Assembly (NCBI GenBank): GCA_019237355.1
Contig: JAFAHH010000695.1
Coordinates: 1-6,645 of the forward strand
Source: Acetobacteraceae bacterium
GTDB taxonomy: Bacteria; Pseudomonadota; Alphaproteobacteria; Acetobacterales; Acetobacteraceae
Direction of reading: 5' to 3'
Length of the DNA stretch: 6,645 nucleotides
The position numbers were made by a program, and so were the translations under genes. The notes below the pieces were generated by a model that saw only the letters and a program-made list of their open reading frames with translations, searched no databases and was not told the DNA's origin. How positions within the stretch are numbered: the stretch's first letter is position 1; every line of letters starts with the position of its first letter. This document shows, piece after piece, positions 6,122-6,645 of this stretch.

Positions 6122-6645
6122 ATGGTGAGCCGGGAAGTCCCGATCGATCCTGCACACACGGCCCTGCTGTTCATCGATGTGCAGAATTACACCGGCCGGC
6201 CTGACGGAGCCAACTATCGCGGGCTTTCCCGGCCAGAGCTTGAAGTGCGCTACGGGTTCTTTTTCCAAACCCTAGAGCGCACGGCCTTGCCGAATATGCA
6301 GCGCCTACAAACTGCGTGCCGGCAGGCGCAGATCGAGGTGCTTTACACAGTCATCGAAAACCTTACCCAAGATGGCCGCGACCGCAGCCTTGATTACAAG
6401 ATCAGCGGCCTCGATGTGCCTAAAGGCTCCTGGGATGCCCGGGTGCTTGATGCGATCGCCCCCGTGGCCGACGAAATTATCATCCCGAAAACATCCTCGT
6501 CCGTGTTCATTTCCACCAACATCGATTATGTGCTGCGTAATCTCGGGGTCCGGTATCTGCTTATCGCCGGAATGCTAACCGATCAGTGCGTCGACTCAGC
6601 GGTTCGCGATGCCTGCGACCTGGGCTATCTGGTTACCGTCATCAC
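6122..6645 (+). CDS. Isochorismatase-fold cysteine hydrolase (partial, C-terminus beyond window)
   Basis: The frame starts 3 bases after the ligase stop and stays open to the right edge, giving 174 residues. The family's catalytic triad is present in order: D19 in ALLFIDVQNYT, K123 in IIPKTSSSVF, and the nucleophile C156 in AGMLTDQCVDSAVRDA, whose preceding residues form the family's usual oxyanion segment. Members cleave amide, carbamoyl or ureido bonds (nicotinamidase, N-carbamoylsarcosine amidohydrolase, ureidoacrylate hydrolase RutB), or the isochorismate vinyl ether. The AGMLTDQC cysteine motif fits the amidohydrolase-type branch. The substrate is not readable. No clear ribosome site precedes the ATG, so translation is probably coupled to the ligase. 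The missing part is likely only some 30-60 residues. Acting next to a glutamine synthetase-like ligase, it may hydrolyse the amide that enzyme makes or a later intermediate. Confidence 0.92.
   Translation, partial: MVSREVPIDPAHTALLFIDVQNYTGRPDGANYRGLSRPELEVRYGFFFQTLERTALPNMQRLQTACRQAQIEVLYTVIENLTQDGRDRSLDYKISGLDVPKGSWDARVLDAIAPVADEIIIPKTSSSVFISTNIDYVLRNLGVRYLLIAGMLTDQCVDSAVRDACDLGYLVTVI

Noticed and set aside
1..6645. CRISPR array, insertion sequence or integrase
   Set aside because: No regularly spaced long repeats and no transposase or recombinase motifs were seen; the only repeats are the short hairpin units described.

Overview
The window is GC-rich and gene-dense. It looks like an alphaproteobacterium, most likely of the Acetobacteraceae (Rhodospirillales). 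The main reason is the minus-strand gene at 1799-2641: its core, including LCRMLG, resembles an uncharacterised protein family I recall from Acetobacteraceae genomes. That assignment rests on memory of the family and on codon use, not on a database search.

Left part (1-1362, minus strand): the N-terminal 454 residues of a large membrane-bound sensor. It has a hydrophobic four-segment region, a PAS domain, a GAF domain and the start of a second PAS. The C-terminal output domain, probably a histidine kinase, lies beyond the left edge. A stretch of about 440 bases without a recognisable gene follows (1363-1798).

Middle part (1799-2959, minus strand): the Acetobacteraceae-type unknown gene and, upstream of it in the same reading frame, a possible 96-residue single-span membrane protein with a CxxC motif. 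Only one TGA separates the two frames, and it lies inside a TTGACA hexamer. This region is rich in hairpins: a 9-bp-stem palindrome, a distant 10-bp inverted repeat, and a cluster of three small hairpins built on a 17-bp direct repeat. A divergent intergenic region of about 360 bases (2960-3321) separates it from the genes on the right.

Right part (3322-6645, plus strand): a probable three-gene catabolic or amide-chemistry operon. It holds a family III (CaiB/BaiF-type) CoA-transferase with an apparently permuted domain order, a glutamine synthetase-like ligase of the PuuA/GlnA-like group, and an isochorismatase-fold cysteine hydrolase that runs off the right edge. The ligase and hydrolase genes are 3 bases apart. 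One enzyme of the set would make a gamma-glutamyl amide or similar ATP-dependent amide, one would cleave an amide or carbamoyl bond, and one would move CoA between carboxylic acids. This fits degradation of an amine or amide compound through an activated intermediate, but the substrate cannot be read from the sequence.
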